NCBI RefSeq assembly: GCF_003369915.1
Contig: NC_046677.1
Coordinates: 4,216,001-4,280,000, forward strand
Direction of reading: 5' to 3'
DNA length: 64,000 nt
DNA from: Drosophila miranda
Taxonomy: Eukaryota > Arthropoda > Insecta > Diptera > Drosophilidae
In this document: positions 62,200-64,000 of the stretch, piece by piece
Numbering within the stretch: position 1 is the first letter of the stretch
How the letters are laid out: each line of letters opens with the position of its first letter
Made by a program: the position numbers and the translations under genes
The notes under the pieces: generated by a model
Seen by the model: the letters and a program-made list of their open reading frames with translations, nothing else
What the model was told of the DNA's origin: nothing
Database searches by the model: none

Positions 62200-62640
62200 C
62201 TCTCGTGTGTGTGTGTAGGTCCGTCTGGGGTTTGGATAGTGGACTTGTTGGTTTTCATTTGCAGTTTTCAGTTCAGTTTGCAGCAGCGGAGCGGGGGCGA
62301 TAGGGAAAGTATATCCAAGTAAACACAATTTTCATTTCGTTCAATCCAACAAATACAACAACACCCAGATCAACAACAACGGCGACCCTCATTCGTACGT
62401 GGGCAGCGCTGTTTGCAGCATAATCAGAGCCAGGCCAGCCTTCCCGTCGCAGCGACGGGGCCAGCAGCGCGTTAATTGCTGCATAATTTCACAGTTTGAG
62501 GGCCACCGTTGCCATTGACAACGGCATTATCAATGACAGCACTCACCTACTACTCAAATTATTTATTTACTAATTAATTACGCCGAAATTTTACTTTTTT
62601 GCACTTTTTGCTATTGAGTGAGACCGTCCGACTCTCAGAA
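62200..62640 (-). promoter_or_regulatory. Cul2: Cul2 leader, noncoding first exon and promoter
   Basis: On the minus strand, the end of repeat copy D (ggtatttctgagagtcgg, about 62640-62665) is followed by an AT-rich exon ending GTAG|GTGAGT at 62547/62546. A 5' UTR intron then leads toward the ATG at 62199; the acceptor was not fixed. The pattern mirrors the emb start. The transcription start is inferred at about 62610-62640. Confidence 0.4.
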
Positions 62641-63002
62641 ATACCGTAAAAATCGACAGATGAGAAATCGAACATAGCCCACTTGACCCCCCTCTATTTA
62701 AACAGGTACAAATTTGAGTTGAACTGCGAAAAAGCACTGTTTATTATTTTTTCTTGTATATCCATCCTATCCTTCCTTTTACGTACAAAAAACCCTACGA
62801 TATCGTTCACCTAAACTGGGCCAAAATTCTTCAGAATTCATATTTTTCGTGGAGAGTATTATGATACCCCACTGGTCGACAATGGGTTAATGGGTTACAA
62901 AAAACCCTACGATATCGTTCACCTAAGCTGGGCTAAAATTCTTCAGAATTCATATTTTTCGTGGAGAGTATTATGATACCCCACTGGTCGACAATGGGTT
63001 AA
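62640..63002 (-). repeat. Dispersed repeat, copy D (inverted), upstream of Cul2
   Basis: Its reverse complement follows copies A and C through 'gaagaattttag.gcag.t.aggtga.cgatatcgt', then 'gataggatgga' (also in C), '.tttaaata.agggg..caagtgggcta.gttcg.tttctcat' and finally 'ttacggtatttctgagagtcgg'. It points in the direction of Cul2 transcription, as the other copies point toward their downstream genes. Confidence 0.75.
62784..63002. repeat. 107-bp tandem duplication within repeat copy D
   Basis: 62784-62890 and 62896-63002 are direct copies differing at two positions by eye (ctaaactgggcc against ctaagctgggct), separated by 'tgggt'. The near identity shows a recent duplication, or an assembly error. 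Confidence 0.95.
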
Positions 63003-63044
63003 TCTCTCTCTGTCCTCATATTCTGTAAGGCAAGACATATTAAC

Positions 63045-64000
63045 CCTAACAAGCCCCATATTAGCCCTTACCGATATTAACCTTAATGACTTACCTTCAG
63101 TATTAACATACTCTCGAGTACTTATGTATGCGGATGATGTTAAACTCTGTGTCCAGTACAAGGACATTTCATTTCATTCTCGCTTGCAATCCGATCTCAA
63201 TAACTTTCAGTCATGGTGTTGTGCAAACTTGTTACACCTTAATGCCTCGAAATGCAAAGTTATGACATTTCATCGTTCTAGCCCTTTGTTGGCTCCCTAC
63301 ACCCTATTTGGTGGTTCTCTTGAGTGAATTACCCTGGTGGATGATCTGGGTGTTATGTTAGACCCAAAGTTAAAGTTTTCCGAACACATTTCTACCATGG
63401 TAAATAAGGCCATGGGCGTGCTTGGGTTTATAAAGAGGTGGTCAAAGGAATTTGACGACCCCTATATAACAAAGACTCTCTATACCTCGCTTGTTCGTCC
63501 GATCTTAGAATACGGCTCCTGTGTATGGTGCCCTCAGTACAAAGTACACCATGACCGTATAGAATTAGTACAGAAAAACTTTTTACTCTTTGCTCTGCGG
63601 GGCCTTAACTGGGATGCGGGTGTAAGACTCCCATCTTACTCTAGTAGACTACTATTAGTAAACCTCCCATCCTTAGTTAACCGTAGAAAAATGCTTGGTG
63701 TGATATTTATGCAAAACTTGATCAGGGGTGACATAGACAGCCCTGATCTGTTGAGCCGCATAAACTTCACGATTCCTATTAGACTGACTAGAAATTTTAT
63801 ACCGTTGTTCCTTCCACTTTGTAGATCGAATTATTCCTTGCATGAACCGTTTAGGGTCTTATGCTCGGATTATAATTCCCTCTACCATATTATATCCACC
63901 ACTAATTCTCTTCCTCTTATTAAATTATTAATCCTTACACACCTTTCTATTAATTAGTAACTGTAGTGGTATTTGTACTTTGATTGCATGCTTAGTTTCT
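63045..64000 (+). pseudogene. Non-LTR retrotransposon reverse transcriptase fragment
   Basis: The second half of a reverse transcriptase and its C-terminal region. 'INLNDLPSVLTYSRVLMYADDVKLC' contains the catalytic YADD, followed by 'LNASKCKVMTFHR', 'VDDLGVMLDPKLKFSEHI', 'LVRPILEYGSCVWCP' and 'HDRIELVQKNFLLFALRGLNWD'. One in-frame TGA at 63325-63327 interrupts it; the same frame resumes and runs to a stop at 63955-63957. The 5' part is missing, as is usual for truncated copies. RNase H is not seen. The clade is uncertain (CR1- or jockey-like). The element probably continues to or beyond the window edge. Confidence 0.85.

Noticed and set aside
62784-63002. The 107-bp direct repeats as a target-site duplication of the adjacent retrotransposon
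   Set aside because: The two copies lie side by side on the same side of the element and are too long; they do not flank it.

Overview
The window is nuclear DNA of a Drosophila fly. Short GT-AG introns, (CA)n/(CAG)n-rich noncoding DNA and the gene set all fit: emb, Naglu, an FRS2-like adaptor, Akap200, gurken, D12 and Chrac-14 sit together as I remember them around 29C-D of D. melanogaster 2L (Muller element B). mus201 and Cul2 are also recognisable. A LOA-clade (Bilbo/TRIM-like) retrotransposon suggests the obscura group. That species call is inference; gene identities rest on motif-level matches to remembered proteins, because no search was possible.

Layout. 1-5.8 kb: dispersed repeat, promoter and all six coding exons of emb (CRM1/exportin-1, +). 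6.8-8.4 kb: intronless M17 leucyl-aminopeptidase-like gene (-) that has lost its active site. 9.3-11.6 kb: Naglu (-). 12.1-17.5 kb: a candidate 55-aa two-exon gene (+) whose intron holds a 5.2-kb non-LTR retrotransposon (-), with a 13-bp target-site duplication and an HDV-ribozyme-like 5' end. 18.3-19.7 kb: myristoylated PTB adaptor (-). 20-31.7 kb: noncoding DNA, probably the 5' introns and promoters of Akap200 (31.7-35.1 kb, +). 36.5-37.6 kb: gurken (-). 38.7-42.3 kb: D12 (-) and Chrac-14 (+), divergent from one short interval. 42.7-46.6 kb: mus201/XPG (+). 46.7-47.9 kb: an unrecognised gene with three internal repeats (+). 48.4-48.9 kb: another copy of the dispersed repeat. 51.4-55.9 kb: an unrecognised ten-exon gene for a 1148-aa low-complexity protein (+). 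59.1-62.2 kb: Cul2 (-), with one GC-AG intron. 62.6-64 kb: an inverted repeat copy, then a decayed non-LTR reverse transcriptase.

Two patterns stand out. First, four related repeat copies (near 0.5, 21, 48.8 and 62.7 kb) each end in the same module of 'cGGTATATTT'-type boxes. Each points in the direction of the gene downstream of it (emb, Akap200, the 1148-aa gene, Cul2). In at least three cases the module is followed within about 100-170 nt by a splice donor, as if it supplied the promoter of a noncoding first exon. Second, the retrotransposon keeps a foldable HDV-like ribozyme at its 5' end although its ORFs are broken. Most genes are housekeeping or developmental: nuclear export, lysosomal hydrolysis, receptor signalling, PKA anchoring, EGFR ligand, ATAC/CHRAC chromatin factors, excision repair and ubiquitin ligase. 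They do not form a pathway, except that D12 and Chrac-14 both belong to the ATAC complex.
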